Part shown: in pieces, positions 43,876 through 53,590 of the stretch
Position numbering within the stretch: the first letter of the stretch is position 1
How the letters are laid out: each line of letters opens with the position of its first letter
Origin: Winogradskyella arenosi
GTDB taxonomy: Bacteria; Bacteroidota; Bacteroidia; Flavobacteriales; Flavobacteriaceae
Assembly: GCF_003337305.1 (NCBI RefSeq)
Contig: NZ_QPJO01000003.1
Span: 124,001-188,000, forward strand
Reading direction: 5' to 3'
Length of the DNA stretch: 64,000 nucleotides
Position numbers and translations under genes: made by a program
Notes under the pieces: generated by a model
Databases searched by the model: none
Told to the model about the DNA's origin: nothing
The model's input: the letters and a program-made list of their open reading frames with translations, nothing else

Positions 43876-45543
43876 CTATATCACAATTTTTGTTTTAAAC
43901 CCTTTATTCCGTTCGGTTTCAAAAGTAATTGATCCATTTAAGGATTCAATACGGTTTTCCACATTCTGTAAACCATTACTTTTATTTAAGTCACTTCCTA
44001 CCCCATTATCAGAGTAAGTAATGATGGTTTTCCTTCCGTCTTTCGCAAAAGTTAATACCGCAATGGAGGCTTGACTGTGTTTTTTCATATTAATAAGCAA
44101 TTCTTGCAACACCTTATAAACTGTTGTTCTTTTCATTTTTGAAAAGGTCTCCCAGGCAATATCGGATCGTCCTTTATCTAAGACACGCACTGAGGTATCG
44201 CTAAAACTTAGTACTAAATCTTTTATCGTATCTGCAAAGACGCCTTCCCCTTCAATAAAACTATACTCTTTTGAAATGTCTCTGGTTTTACTATAAATGT
44301 CTTGCAACTCATCAATAAGATGCTCATTTGACAAGGCTTCACTTTCTAATTTTGTCATAAATTGAAAAACATCATTAGCCACCTCATCGTGTATTTGTTT
44401 CGATATTCTAGATTCAGCATCATAGACTTGCTGTAACTTTTCTTTTTTATGTTTCGATTTTAAGATGAAATAAATCAGTACCGCTATTAATGCTATTGAA
44501 GCCGCAACAATGATAGCAATAATTGATTGCGTTCGCTGTTGTGCTTCTTTTAACTGACTTTCTAAAGCTTTTCTTTTGAACTCAGCATTATCATACTTCA
44601 TAAAAGCATCTTTACTTGCACGCTCTTTATCGGCTTTAGTAAGACTGTCATTTAATTTTTTATAGGCCTTAGCGTGAGTATCCGAACTTAATTTAGTGAG
44701 CATCCCCAAAGCATCATGCTTATACATAGGTGAGTTAATATGCGCTGCAAATTCCTTAGCTTTTAAAGCATGATGGGAAGCTTTCTGTAAACTATCTACA
44801 TCATAATAATATTGGGCTAAATGTGAATGGCTTGTGTAAAGTGAAAGGGTATCTTTTGCCAGCTCTCTATAGTTTAAAGCAGACTTCATTAAAGGTAAAT
44901 CCTTCTTCCTATTGTTTAAAAGCGCATAGACAAACCCTAAATTGTCTTCAATTCGCGCTATAGTAAGCGTATCCTTTAATCTAGGAATAAGGGCATAAGC
45001 TTTTACCAACTGAGCTTTAGTATTTTCGTAATCTTCATCTCTTTTATAGATGTTGGAAATGTTATTATAAACAACAGCACTATCTCTAGCATTTGTTGTA
45101 ATTTCTAAAACCCTATCATAGAGTTCTAAAGCTTTAGGATTGTTTCGCTGTTCGTAATATAGAATACCAAGAAGTGTATATAAACTTTTTCTAAGTTGCG
45201 TGTTATAATCCGAGCTTGGACTCGAATCTAAAATTTTAATGGCTGCTAAGGCATGGTTTTCACTAGCCTCATAAGCGCCTTTTTTATGATTAAGACTTGA
45301 TAAGTAATATAAATCATTGAGAATAAGTATTTTTTTATTTTCCTTTTTTGCTTTACTATAATGCGCCGTAAAAAATTGATACGCCTTATCCAAGTCATTT
45401 GGACTTTGTGGACTTAAAGCGATATGAGAATAATATGCTAAACTGTCTTTTTTTGTTTGTCCTTGCACAAAATGTAATGTTTGCACAACGATTATACAAT
45501 ATATAATACAAAAAAGGTAAGGTCTTTTTATGGTAACGTTCAT
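43876..45543 (-). CDS. TPR-containing sensor histidine kinase
   Basis: A 555-residue NarX/LiaS-like kinase. After a signal/anchor (10-25) come several TPR repeats (about 35-290) that would face the periplasm, a coiled coil, a membrane helix at 341-361, then a HisKA_3 domain with His385 in KQIHDEVANDVFQF and a HATPase domain (LLINMKKHSQASIA, YSDNGVGSDLNKSNGLQNVE). It should phosphorylate the adjacent regulator. TPR sensors of this type are common in Flavobacteria; the signal is unknown. Confidence 0.92.
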   Translation of the reverse strand: MNVTIKRPYLFCIIYCIIVVQTLHFVQGQTKKDSLAYYSHIALSPQSPNDLDKAYQFFTAHYSKAKKENKKILILNDLYYLSSLNHKKGAYEASENHALAAIKILDSSPSSDYNTQLRKSLYTLLGILYYEQRNNPKALELYDRVLEITTNARDSAVVYNNISNIYKRDEDYENTKAQLVKAYALIPRLKDTLTIARIEDNLGFVYALLNNRKKDLPLMKSALNYRELAKDTLSLYTSHSHLAQYYYDVDSLQKASHHALKAKEFAAHINSPMYKHDALGMLTKLSSDTHAKAYKKLNDSLTKADKERASKDAFMKYDNAEFKRKALESQLKEAQQRTQSIIAIIVAASIALIAVLIYFILKSKHKKEKLQQVYDAESRISKQIHDEVANDVFQFMTKLESEALSNEHLIDELQDIYSKTRDISKEYSFIEGEGVFADTIKDLVLSFSDTSVRVLDKGRSDIAWETFSKMKRTTVYKVLQELLINMKKHSQASIAVLTFAKDGRKTIITYSDNGVGSDLNKSNGLQNVENRIESLNGSITFETERNKGFKTKIVI

Positions 45544-45896
45544 AGAACTAAATTAATACCTTTATTTGTATTGATAACAATTTAGGGCCTTGAATCATGA
45601 CATGATATTTATTGAAATTTTAGAAACATCACGTTTTTAAAAAATTCTAAATGTTATCTATGTACTATAACGAAACCTTCTTCAAAATATAAGGAGCTAC
45701 AAACTAAAGTCGTGCACCTTTATTCCATGTCCGCTTCATTTAGCCCTGGGGCTGTTTGTCTTCAAAATAAATAAAACGCTCGCTTTAGTTTAATTCTAAC
45801 GAAAAAGGCTTCAAAAAAACAAAAACGCTTCATACCACCTGAATAACGTGATATGAAGCGATAAGTTCTTCTGTATAAAACCTACTTACTGCAGAC
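45544..45896. other. Intergenic region
   Basis: A 353-bp gap between two minus-strand genes. The right part contains the terminator of the peroxidase gene; the left part is upstream of the sensor kinase. No gene seen. Confidence 0.6.
45813..45860 (-). terminator. Terminator of the cytochrome c peroxidase gene
   Basis: CGCTTCATA (45826-45834) pairs with TATGAAGCG (45852-45860); A-rich sequence at 45813-45825 gives the U-run on the minus strand. Confidence 0.82.
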
Positions 45897-47705
45897 TTAT
45901 TCCTCTACAAAATCAGCATCGGTTAGGGTTTTCATAAAAGCGACTAGACTCGCTTGTTCCGCTTTAGTTAGATTTAAGGCATCAAAAGGTAAGGTTTGAA
46001 ATTCTTCATGAATGCCGATTCCTTGACCTCCGCCACGATTATAAAAATTGACCACCTCTTCTAAGCTAGTATACACGCCATTATGCATGTAAGGTCCGGT
46101 AACCTCACTATTTCTAACCGTAGGGGTTTTAAAAAAGTGCTTCCGCTGATCGGTTTTAAAAACATTATAACGCCCTAGATCGTCACTAATTATTGCGTTA
46201 ACCGTATCCTTAGTTTCGGGTACACCAAGGAGTTCTACTTCGGTATCATTATAATGCGGCGGAACCGTACCATTAAATAATGGTGGAAAGTGACACGTGG
46301 CACAGGCTGCCTTTCCCATAAACAAATTAAAGCCTTGCTTTTCTTCAGTCGTTAAAGAGGTTTCAACTCCCTCTATATTTCTATCAAATTTAGAGTTGAA
46401 AGCATTTAAACTCCGCACATAACTTGCAATGGCATGTCTAATATTTAACTCCACACGCTTACTCCCATATAAACTATCGATCGTCTTTTTGTAGGCCTCA
46501 TGCTTTAAAACACGGTTCACAATAGAATCCATAGGTAAATTAAATTCATTATGATTTTCAGCCACACCTACAACCTGCCCTTCTAAACTTCCGGCACGGC
46601 CGTCCATAAAAAAAGATTGCTGATATGCGCTGTAGGTCAGTGTTGGTGAATTTCTGACCTGTCTGGCATCAAAAGTCTTTCTACCATCCGTAAACGCTTT
46701 TTCTTCTATATGGCAACTTGCACAGGCCATATCCTTATTTCTAGATAATCGATCGTCATTAAATAGCGCTTTCCCAAATGCTTCTTTTTGTTTTAGGTGC
46801 AGCGTATCGCTTTTATAGTCTGAAAAATACAGCACATTCAGTGTATGGGCACCAAAAAAAGAAGTCGCGGTGTTAGAAACAGCCATTTCAAACGGGAAAT
46901 TAACCTGCCAATCGTCTTGAGTCTTGACCAATAATTTTAATTGCGGATCGGTATAATTTTTAATAAAACTGAAACGATCAAAAGTATCAAAATCGGCATT
47001 TAGAGCCACAATTCCATTTTTAAAGGACGCTCTTAAATCATCATAAATTTCAACTGTATTAAACTTATCTTTACATAGCTCTAGTAAGGTGATAAGAGTT
47101 TGGGTAGTATATTGACTTTCTGTTAAAGCTTGTCCTAAAACAGGAGAATCAAATCCTGTAATCCCCGTTGCTGCTGTTCTTAAAATTTGATCTCTAATTA
47201 ACCAAATAAGATGATAATCTTTCAACTTAATGTGTGTATTACGTTGCAACAATTTTAAACGATCGGAAGTCACGGTTATAGCATTCTGTAATACCTCAGC
47301 TTCACGTTCTTCTTCATGCAACAACTCTTCAATTACCTGAAAACCAAATGGATTTCTAATTTTAACATCCGTTAAGTCCTCTTCTTGAACTTGTAAGATG
47401 TTTGGCGCATTTAAGGATTTAAAATTATTCTTATCTATAGCTGCCAAAATAGGCTCCATGGCTTTAAAATGTTGGCGTGCTTGTTTATAGTAAGCAATGC
47501 GTTCCGCTGTGTTTTTAGAGGTTGAAATGGAATCTAAAAATGCAATACATTGTTCTAGTTCCGTATGGTAAAAGGAAGCGATTTTTTTATCGGTGGTAGC
47601 TTCCGTTACAGGTTCTAACTGCTTTTTACAGGATACCGTAATGAAAAGCAAAAGACATATACAAAATGTATATGTCTTAGCTTTCATAAATAAGTTCTTA
47701 TTCAT
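45897..47705 (-). CDS. Di-haem cytochrome c peroxidase with N-terminal imelysin-like extension
   Basis: A 602-residue exported lipoprotein (lipobox VSC, Cys26). Residues about 40-215 are helical and resemble imelysin/EfeO-like metal-binding domains (tentative). The C-terminal half is MauG/CcpA-like: haem motifs CASCH (328-332) and CATCH (468-472), GRAGSLEGQ and MHNGVYTSLEEVVNFYNRGG near the end. It should reduce hydrogen peroxide in the periplasm using cytochrome c electrons. An ATG at 47687 is a possible alternative start. It lies 12 bp below the PhoX-like gene, hence one operon. Confidence 0.9.
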   Translation of the reverse strand: MNKNLFMKAKTYTFCICLLLFITVSCKKQLEPVTEATTDKKIASFYHTELEQCIAFLDSISTSKNTAERIAYYKQARQHFKAMEPILAAIDKNNFKSLNAPNILQVQEEDLTDVKIRNPFGFQVIEELLHEEEREAEVLQNAITVTSDRLKLLQRNTHIKLKDYHLIWLIRDQILRTAATGITGFDSPVLGQALTESQYTTQTLITLLELCKDKFNTVEIYDDLRASFKNGIVALNADFDTFDRFSFIKNYTDPQLKLLVKTQDDWQVNFPFEMAVSNTATSFFGAHTLNVLYFSDYKSDTLHLKQKEAFGKALFNDDRLSRNKDMACASCHIEEKAFTDGRKTFDARQVRNSPTLTYSAYQQSFFMDGRAGSLEGQVVGVAENHNEFNLPMDSIVNRVLKHEAYKKTIDSLYGSKRVELNIRHAIASYVRSLNAFNSKFDRNIEGVETSLTTEEKQGFNLFMGKAACATCHFPPLFNGTVPPHYNDTEVELLGVPETKDTVNAIISDDLGRYNVFKTDQRKHFFKTPTVRNSEVTGPYMHNGVYTSLEEVVNFYNRGGGQGIGIHEEFQTLPFDALNLTKAEQASLVAFMKTLTDADFVEE

Positions 47706-47717
47706 GATGTTAGCGTC

Positions 47718-49238
47718 TTATCTGTCTAAACCTTTAATGAGGTAAAGCATTGAACCTTCTTTAGCATTTGCTAAGTTAGAATTTGCTAATGGATCTGTAA
47801 AAGATGTTCCGTCAGCAGGCTCCCAACCATGATTTTGTGTCATCACTAAGAAAGTATTCTCTCCATTGTTTACCACGTCTGTTACATCAATCATCCCTGT
47901 GATTTCCCAAGTTCTTGATGTTGAACCGTAGCCTAAACTTTCTGCTCTAACTTGGTCTGCTTCTAAAACTGTTTTTAATTCCCCTGTATTTAAGTTGTAT
48001 TGGTAAAGCTTAGCATAACCATTAACTGAAGTGTCTAAATATCCATTAGGATCTTCTTGAATGTAAGCATAATTTTCAGTCACTAAAATATTATCAGGAG
48101 AATGAAATCCATCTGCTACACCACCAACAATATCACCATCTAATACACAAGTAATCGTTGCAGGTCCTGTTGGATCCGTTTCATTTAAGGTTACTTTGTA
48201 AACACGTCCTAATGCTGATCCTTTTCCTGTTAAACTTGGCGAGATACGTCCTGTTACACAAAAATAAATTTCTCTTTGGTTGGCAGCAGAACCTCTTCTC
48301 CAATCGATATCCTCTAATCTAGAGAATCCCATAACACCTTTGGTTTTTGCTTCGGTATCTAAAGCATTAATTTCTGTTTCATCTAATTGAACAAATTCAG
48401 CACTGTAAGACACGCCTTCTTGCATATCCATTTCAAAATCGATGCCTGCTGCTGTTACTTTTAAGCCGTATAATTGACCACCATTTAAGTCACCACGATT
48501 TCCAACATACATCCCTAATTGACCTGAAGGTACTGAGTTATCTGAATGATCATCGCCAATAAACACAACCGTTTTATTAGGATAAGCGTCTTTCCCAATA
48601 GGAACCGCATTCTCAGTAGACCACTGTCCTAAAGCTGGTAAGGTTTCTCCTGTACTTGCATCGTCAACACTTTTATTAGGGTCAATTGCAAACACGCCTT
48701 TTGAAGCGCCCCCCCATTCGCCACCTGACAGGTATAAGGGTCCGAAACCATGTTCTTCTGGAGTAACTAATGTTCCTGAACACATTGCTGTCTCTGCTGT
48801 TGCTGTAGCGTTTAAAATATACTCGCCACTATAAGGTCTTAAGTTTTCGTTTAATAAGATTCTAGCAATAGAGTAATCGGCTTCAATATTATTGATTAAA
48901 GTAAATGTATTATCACCATTATCAATTAATCCAGCGCCATCTGCCATAGATCCATAAATAAAGTTAGGTGTATTAGGAATAATATCTTCTGAACTTAAAA
49001 GAGTTGAAATTCTAAGGTTGATGAACTGATCGGTAACCTTTAAGAAGCTAGGCGTTTTTGAAGCCATTAAGTAGTTAGAAATATCGTCACCATCTTCGCC
49101 GTCAAGACCATCTTCACCGTCAGTGCCGTCTACACCATCGATACCATCTTTTCCATCTTCAACTTCACAACTTACAACAAGGGCACTTGTTGAGGTAACA
49201 ATAAATGCTAATAAAAATAGCTTAATAATTTTGTTCAT
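47718..49238 (-). CDS. PhoX-like (DUF839) lipoprotein with collagen-like N-terminus
   Basis: A 506-residue protein with a lipobox (VVSC, Cys24), then GKDGIDGVDGTDGEDGLDGE, a collagen-like acidic G-x-D spacer. The rest resembles the alkaline phosphatase PhoX/DUF839 propeller: GGEWGGASKGVFAIDPN, MGFSRLEDIDWRRG and FHSPDNILVTENYAYIQEDP. It may be a Ca- and Fe-dependent phosphatase or a related non-phosphatase family member. It is the first gene of an operon with the di-haem peroxidase and is preceded by a perfect dyad. Confidence 0.8.
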   Translation of the reverse strand: MNKIIKLFLLAFIVTSTSALVVSCEVEDGKDGIDGVDGTDGEDGLDGEDGDDISNYLMASKTPSFLKVTDQFINLRISTLLSSEDIIPNTPNFIYGSMADGAGLIDNGDNTFTLINNIEADYSIARILLNENLRPYSGEYILNATATAETAMCSGTLVTPEEHGFGPLYLSGGEWGGASKGVFAIDPNKSVDDASTGETLPALGQWSTENAVPIGKDAYPNKTVVFIGDDHSDNSVPSGQLGMYVGNRGDLNGGQLYGLKVTAAGIDFEMDMQEGVSYSAEFVQLDETEINALDTEAKTKGVMGFSRLEDIDWRRGSAANQREIYFCVTGRISPSLTGKGSALGRVYKVTLNETDPTGPATITCVLDGDIVGGVADGFHSPDNILVTENYAYIQEDPNGYLDTSVNGYAKLYQYNLNTGELKTVLEADQVRAESLGYGSTSRTWEITGMIDVTDVVNNGENTFLVMTQNHGWEPADGTSFTDPLANSNLANAKEGSMLYLIKGLDR

Positions 49239-49271
49239 AATTTAAGGTTTTTAGTGGTTATAATGTATCCA

Positions 49272-49279
49272 CAAAACTA
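49272..49279 (-). promoter_or_regulatory. -7 element for the PhoX-like/peroxidase operon
   Basis: TAGTTTTG on the minus strand matches TAnnTTTG, about 34 bp upstream of the start codon. No TTG is found 19 bp before it, so activation by a factor is possible. Confidence 0.5.
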
Positions 49280-49328
49280 CCTTCCTTCATTTATAAACAT
49301 GTTAATTCAGAAAAATCGTATGATTAAA

Positions 49329-49349
49329 TTAACGCTAATTTAGCGTTAA
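49329..49349. promoter_or_regulatory. Perfect 21-nt dyad upstream of the PhoX-like operon
   Basis: TTAACGCTAA and TTAGCGTTAA, 10-bp arms with one central base. It lies 91-111 bp before the start codon and about 65-85 bp upstream of the predicted transcription start, a position suited to an activator. Confidence 0.6.
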
Positions 49350-49574
49350 CTGTATTACTTCAGTATTACTAAGACTTGGTGTATTTATAACTAATGTTAT
49401 GAGAAAATTAAGGGCTTGGGTTACAGGCTTAGGATTCGCTGATATTTATGAGAGGTCCATATACCACTTATCATAAATTAAAACTTTCTAATGTTTAACC
49501 CCCATGACTTTCAAACCCTAATAGACTTTCCTAAATGATAAAGTATCATCTATAAATCAATAATTAGAGAGGCC

Positions 49575-49958
49575 CTACACATCATCGTTAATCTCTACCC
49601 AATAGCCATCGGGATCTTGAAAATAAACTTGCTGAATACCGTCTTGGCGGATGTAATCTTTCTTTGCAGTTCCTAACCAATCGGTGTACTCAATGTGAAG
49701 TTCTTTTAAATGTTCTCTAAACTGATCTAGATCAGTTGTAGACAGTGCAAAATGCACGGCTTTATTGACCTTAATTTCAAAGTCTGGGCGCGGAATAAGA
49801 TGCAGTTGCTTGCCATTACCTAGCGACAACCATCGTGTTTTTGAGTTGGAAGCAGTATTCTTAATTTCTTTAAGTTGAAGCACCTTCTGATAAAACGCTA
49901 CAGATTGATTAACCTCTGTTACAGAAAGCGCTATGTGATTGAATGTAAAGTTGAGCAT
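49575..49958 (-). CDS. VOC (glyoxalase/bleomycin resistance) family protein
   Basis: A 127-residue protein with the vicinal oxygen chelate fold: FNHIALSVTEVNQSVAFYQK opens the first beta-alpha-beta-beta-beta unit, AVHFALSTTDLDQFREHLKE the second, and GIQQVYFQDPDGYWVEIND closes it. His8 and the Glu near residue 123 are likely metal ligands. Substrate unknown; lactoylglutathione lyase-like annotation would be possible but not certain. Single gene. Confidence 0.9.
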   Translation of the reverse strand: MLNFTFNHIALSVTEVNQSVAFYQKVLQLKEIKNTASNSKTRWLSLGNGKQLHLIPRPDFEIKVNKAVHFALSTTDLDQFREHLKELHIEYTDWLGTAKKDYIRQDGIQQVYFQDPDGYWVEINDDV

Positions 49959-50119
49959 TGTTCGATTTAATTAAATTAATTTATTTGCTATTCTGTGTAA
50001 TTGCGTCGCCTTAAGTAAGGTTGCAAAATAACTAATCTAAGCACCTAGCACACATAAAAGTTTAATATTCAGAAAAAATACACAAATTAAATAGTACTTC
50101 ATATTCAAAGCTAAAACCC

Positions 50120-51091
50120 TCACTCTAGGCTACCAAAGGCTACTTTATAAATATTTCCAAATCCATTTAAGGGTTGGTCTGTTTGTTGTTTTAAAGCCTC
50201 AACACTTTCTATTTTATCGTCTTGTAATGTGGCTCTCTCGCTTGTAAAGTAGAAATTACCTGAGGTCCAATCTACGAATGGGCAATAGTCTAACTTATTG
50301 GAATTAATGTCTTCTCCTAAATTCTTGGATGCTGTCCACTGTCCCTTCTTATCTTTTCGGCTTATATATAAGTCACCACCCCCAAAACCATCGGATCGGC
50401 CAAATGAACTAAAAATAATGATGTTCTCGTCTGGATTAACGTAGGCATTGAATTCAAATGTTGCAGTATTAATCTCCGCAGGTAAAGGCTCAGGAGATTT
50501 AAAGGTTCCATCTACAAATTCAGCCCTAAAAATATCCTCTTTCCCCACACCATTTGCTCGTGAGGCTGTAAAAAACAAATTGCCCTCACGACTTAAAGTT
50601 GGAAAAAATTCGTCTCCTTTGCTGTTGATTATAGAATCTAAAGCCACGGGATCCGACCAACGGTCCTCTACCCGGTCGCTGTACCAAATATTGTAATCGT
50701 TTCTCGTCGTATCGTTGTAAATTGGTCGGTTTGATGCAAAATATAATCTATCCCCATCATGACTATAGAAGGGTTCTATGTCTTGATATTGCCCTGAGAT
50801 GTTTAAAATTTCAGCATTTTGCCAGCGTCCCTTTTTTTTCTGTCTAACCACCAAACATCTTTTAGTCTGTTTGTAATTCCCCAAGGTATAGATCAGCTCA
50901 TTCTGTTGTGGGTTTATAGCTAAATCTCTTTCATATAATGGTGTGGAAATAACATGCTCTGCAAATAATGATAAATCTTCAGCGGTTGTTTCAATATCAA
51001 TAATCGCTTCTTGTGCTTGATGGCTTTGCGCTTCACATCCCCATAGAGTAAGGCCGATTAGAATGGCAATTTTATATTTGAATAGTTTCAA
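50120..51091 (-). CDS. PD40-domain (WD40-like beta-propeller) lipoprotein
   Basis: A 323-residue lipoprotein (TLWGC, Cys19). Repeats such as DIEPFYSHDGDRLYFASNRP, GDEFFPTLSREGNLFFTASR and FEFNAYVNPDENIIIFSSFG are PD40 blades like those of TolB. Members bind peptidoglycan-associated or exported partners; the specific role is unknown. Single gene. Confidence 0.86.
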   Translation of the reverse strand: MKLFKYKIAILIGLTLWGCEAQSHQAQEAIIDIETTAEDLSLFAEHVISTPLYERDLAINPQQNELIYTLGNYKQTKRCLVVRQKKKGRWQNAEILNISGQYQDIEPFYSHDGDRLYFASNRPIYNDTTRNDYNIWYSDRVEDRWSDPVALDSIINSKGDEFFPTLSREGNLFFTASRANGVGKEDIFRAEFVDGTFKSPEPLPAEINTATFEFNAYVNPDENIIIFSSFGRSDGFGGGDLYISRKDKKGQWTASKNLGEDINSNKLDYCPFVDWTSGNFYFTSERATLQDDKIESVEALKQQTDQPLNGFGNIYKVAFGSLE

Positions 51092-51237
51092 TGTTTTGAA
51101 TTTAAAAGTTTTACTATTGGGTTAATGTACCGCTTAGAGAAATGTTTATCCCAAAGAACATCAAGTGAATGTCTAGCGAAAATACGCATCATTATGCAAC
51201 CCTTACAACTAAGACCATACTCCACCTTGTGCTGCTC

Positions 51238-51819
51238 TTATTCTTGATCTGCTTTGTATTGTTCTAAGACTTTTCTTAAATGGATGCCGAAATCTTTATC
51301 TAATGCCTCCCCGCTATAGGTCAGATTATGCTTTTCACAATAGGCCACAAATTCTTGATACTTTCTACCATTGAATTTTGTGACCTCAGCATAGCCCTCT
51401 AAGGTATCTATCTTCTGCCCCAATATTTTTCCATCTTTAAAACTGTAAACCACTTTAAATTTTCGGGATTTCCTCTGCAATGCTACATCCAAAAAATTGC
51501 TGTTTTCTTCAATGGTCGTTACTTGAGCTTCGTCTGTTACGATGTCTAGTAATTTTATATGAGACTCTAGTTCTTTACCCCATAAAATCAGAGCACTCAA
51601 CTGGTTCTTGTTCTCTATTTCTACACTACCATCACTAAATATTTCACTATAATTTTCATCCACTAAAGCCATTACCGCATCGAGATTATAGTTATTCCTG
51701 GCTTCAATATAAGCCTTAACAAGATCTTGATGCTTTGAAGTTTGAATATTACGTGAAATCCCGTTCATCATAATCAAAAAACATGGTACTAGGAATACTT
51801 TAAAAATAGATGTTTTCAT
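51238..51819 (-). CDS. NTF2-like/SnoaL-type exported protein
   Basis: A 193-residue protein with a signal-like N-terminus (MKTSIFKVFLVPCFLIMMNG). LVKAYIEARNNYNLDAVMAL then VDENYSEIFSDGSVEIENKN and FKVVYSFKDGKILGQKIDT follow the NTF2-like cone fold pattern. Role unknown. Single gene, minus strand. Confidence 0.68.
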   Translation of the reverse strand: MKTSIFKVFLVPCFLIMMNGISRNIQTSKHQDLVKAYIEARNNYNLDAVMALVDENYSEIFSDGSVEIENKNQLSALILWGKELESHIKLLDIVTDEAQVTTIEENSNFLDVALQRKSRKFKVVYSFKDGKILGQKIDTLEGYAEVTKFNGRKYQEFVAYCEKHNLTYSGEALDKDFGIHLRKVLEQYKADQE

Positions 51820-51917
51820 ATTAGAATTAAATGTGATGACTATTTGATATAATTAGCAAAAAAACAGAATAAAATGTCGGTTAGAACTTTTACACCTCCC
51901 CATGGATTTACTTTTAA

Positions 51918-52415
51918 TTATATAATCCCTTTAACTTTGGATATTTTAAAATTTGTTCTATTTTTCCATTCGGGTGCAATCTTATTTAGTTTCCATAAAT
52001 ATGGAATTAATAATGCTAATTCAAGTCTAATCTGAATATTAATACCATCATTTACAAAGGGTAATATAAGCATTGAGATTCCACATATTACGATACCAAT
52101 TAGGGCATCAATCTTACCAAATGTAATGGCATAATCTTTTTCAAACCAAAGCAAAAATGCCGTTATTCCTTTAAATACTCCAACGGTAATGACTATTAAG
52201 CCATTTATAGAAAAGGGTTCATAACTTTCAAATCCATAAAAGGCTAATGCGGGTTTTATAGTTGTAAAACCAAGAAAAAAACAGACAAAAGCCATAAGTC
52301 CAATAAGCATAAAAAACCAACAAAATACTTTTATCCACCAAGGCAGTAAGGCTCTTCGTCTCGTAGTGTTTTCAAATTCCTCTGTTGCGTTATCAATGAT
52401 TTGGCTTTCGTTCAT
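51918..52415 (-). CDS. Four-helix membrane protein of unknown function
   Basis: A 165-residue protein from the preferred ATG at 52415 (MNESQIIDNATEEF); the frame is open to 52457 and then overlaps the upstream gene. Four membrane helices are seen, beginning WWIKVFCWFFMLIGLMAFVC, then INGLIVITVGVFKGITAFLL, IDALIGIVICGISMLILPFV, and a last one near LELALLIPYLWKL. No family is recognised. It is 25 bp below the preceding lipoprotein gene. Confidence 0.68.
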   Translation of the reverse strand: MNESQIIDNATEEFENTTRRRALLPWWIKVFCWFFMLIGLMAFVCFFLGFTTIKPALAFYGFESYEPFSINGLIVITVGVFKGITAFLLWFEKDYAITFGKIDALIGIVICGISMLILPFVNDGINIQIRLELALLIPYLWKLNKIAPEWKNRTNFKISKVKGII

Positions 52416-52440
52416 AAGGTTCAGTAATAATCTAATGTGT

Positions 52441-53013
52441 TTAATTTTTCGGATCAATTAGAATCACCCCATTAATGGCTCTAATTCCATAAATTCTGTA
52501 ACCAATAACGCGCTCCATTAAGGTTATTTTACCAACATTTAAGCCGTTACTATGATCTACTATTTCTTCACCACGCAGCGGCTTACCAGAAACCACTAAA
52601 AGCGGATTGTTGTTGATCAGGCCTTCTTTTGAAGCTTTTTCAATAAATTCAAGAACCTCCTTATTAGTAATTTCCTCGTAAAATTTAGGACTTAACAGCG
52701 GGTCTAAAAAAGACTCTATCTTTATAACACCATTCTCACCAATTTCACCAAATTCTTGTTCTCCTTTTTTTTTATTTAAATAACTGATTACAGGAAAATC
52801 TTTAAGACTAAAACTGTTTAATTCAAGAAGCCTTTCATAAGAAATGGTTTCATCATTCAAATAAATTAAAGCATCTTTTGAAATGGTTTTATTCTCAATT
52901 TGTTGATTAATGTCTCCTAATAATGAATCTTCCGTTTTCTCGTTTGGAATTAATTGAGGTGAACAAGAAATAAAGGTTACTAGAATAATTACGAATAATA
53001 CTATTTTTTTCAT
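52441..53013 (-). CDS. Lipoprotein with TonB-plug-like repeats
   Basis: A 190-residue lipoprotein (TFISC, Cys17). Two segments, FGEIGENGVIKIESF and YGIRAINGVILIDPK, match the (G)xNGVIxI motif of TonB-receptor plug domains, and the intervening region LLVVSGKPLRGEEI resembles their VDG-like strand. It is far too short to be a receptor. It may be a stand-alone plug-like protein of a signalling pair. The next gene, a membrane protein, lies 25 bp below. Confidence 0.66.
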   Translation of the reverse strand: MKKIVLFVIILVTFISCSPQLIPNEKTEDSLLGDINQQIENKTISKDALIYLNDETISYERLLELNSFSLKDFPVISYLNKKKGEQEFGEIGENGVIKIESFLDPLLSPKFYEEITNKEVLEFIEKASKEGLINNNPLLVVSGKPLRGEEIVDHSNGLNVGKITLMERVIGYRIYGIRAINGVILIDPKN

Positions 53014-53227
53014 AGGTCAATGCTTGTATGGTCTTAGCTCATTTTTATAATAAACTAAAAACGAACTCATCACATAAATACCACTTTTAATTGAATTACC
53101 AAACGGTTATTTATTAAAACTTTAATTCGATGTTCATGATCGGTTTTATACCTTAAGTAGAGATTCATCAAAAACGATTTCATGGATCTTAAGCTCTATC
53201 TAGAAAATCAACATCACACGCTCTCAA

Positions 53228-53590
53228 TTACTCCATTAATGTTGTTTTCTGTGTTCCAATTCTAAAACAACGCTCTTCACCTAAATAAAGGGGATCGCCG
53301 TGTTTTTCAGACCAAAAACCATCTAACACATCCTTGGTAAGACATTTGTACACGGCAACACCTTTAAAGGTTTTATTTGCCTCGCCTTTATAATTAAAAT
53401 TAAGTACCAAAATATTATCCTTAAAAAAACCGGTTCCTAACTGTTCTTGAATTTTATTAATAAGCCATTTAGCACGGATACGATTGTTTTCATCTAAGGA
53501 TAACTCTAAAATTCCTTTATAGGATAAGGCTTCCGCATCTTGGTTTGTTCCAATAATGTTATAGCGTCCTGGAAGTTGATGTATGGTCAT
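53228..53590 (-). CDS. Unrecognised small beta-rich protein
   Basis: A 120-residue soluble protein with PGRYNIIGTNQDAEALSYKG, ILELSLDENNRIRAKWLINK and GVAVYKCLTKDVLDGFWSEK, all suggesting a small beta-barrel like a lipocalin-type or DUF fold. No signal peptide. Function unknown. Single gene. Confidence 0.66.
   Translation of the reverse strand: MTIHQLPGRYNIIGTNQDAEALSYKGILELSLDENNRIRAKWLINKIQEQLGTGFFKDNILVLNFNYKGEANKTFKGVAVYKCLTKDVLDGFWSEKHGDPLYLGEERCFRIGTQKTTLME

Larger units (their letters stand above)
49239..49574. other. Intergenic region with dyad and promoter
   Basis: A 336-bp gap upstream of the PhoX-like gene. Holds the -7 element (49272-49279) and the dyad (49329-49349). No gene seen. 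Confidence 0.6.
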
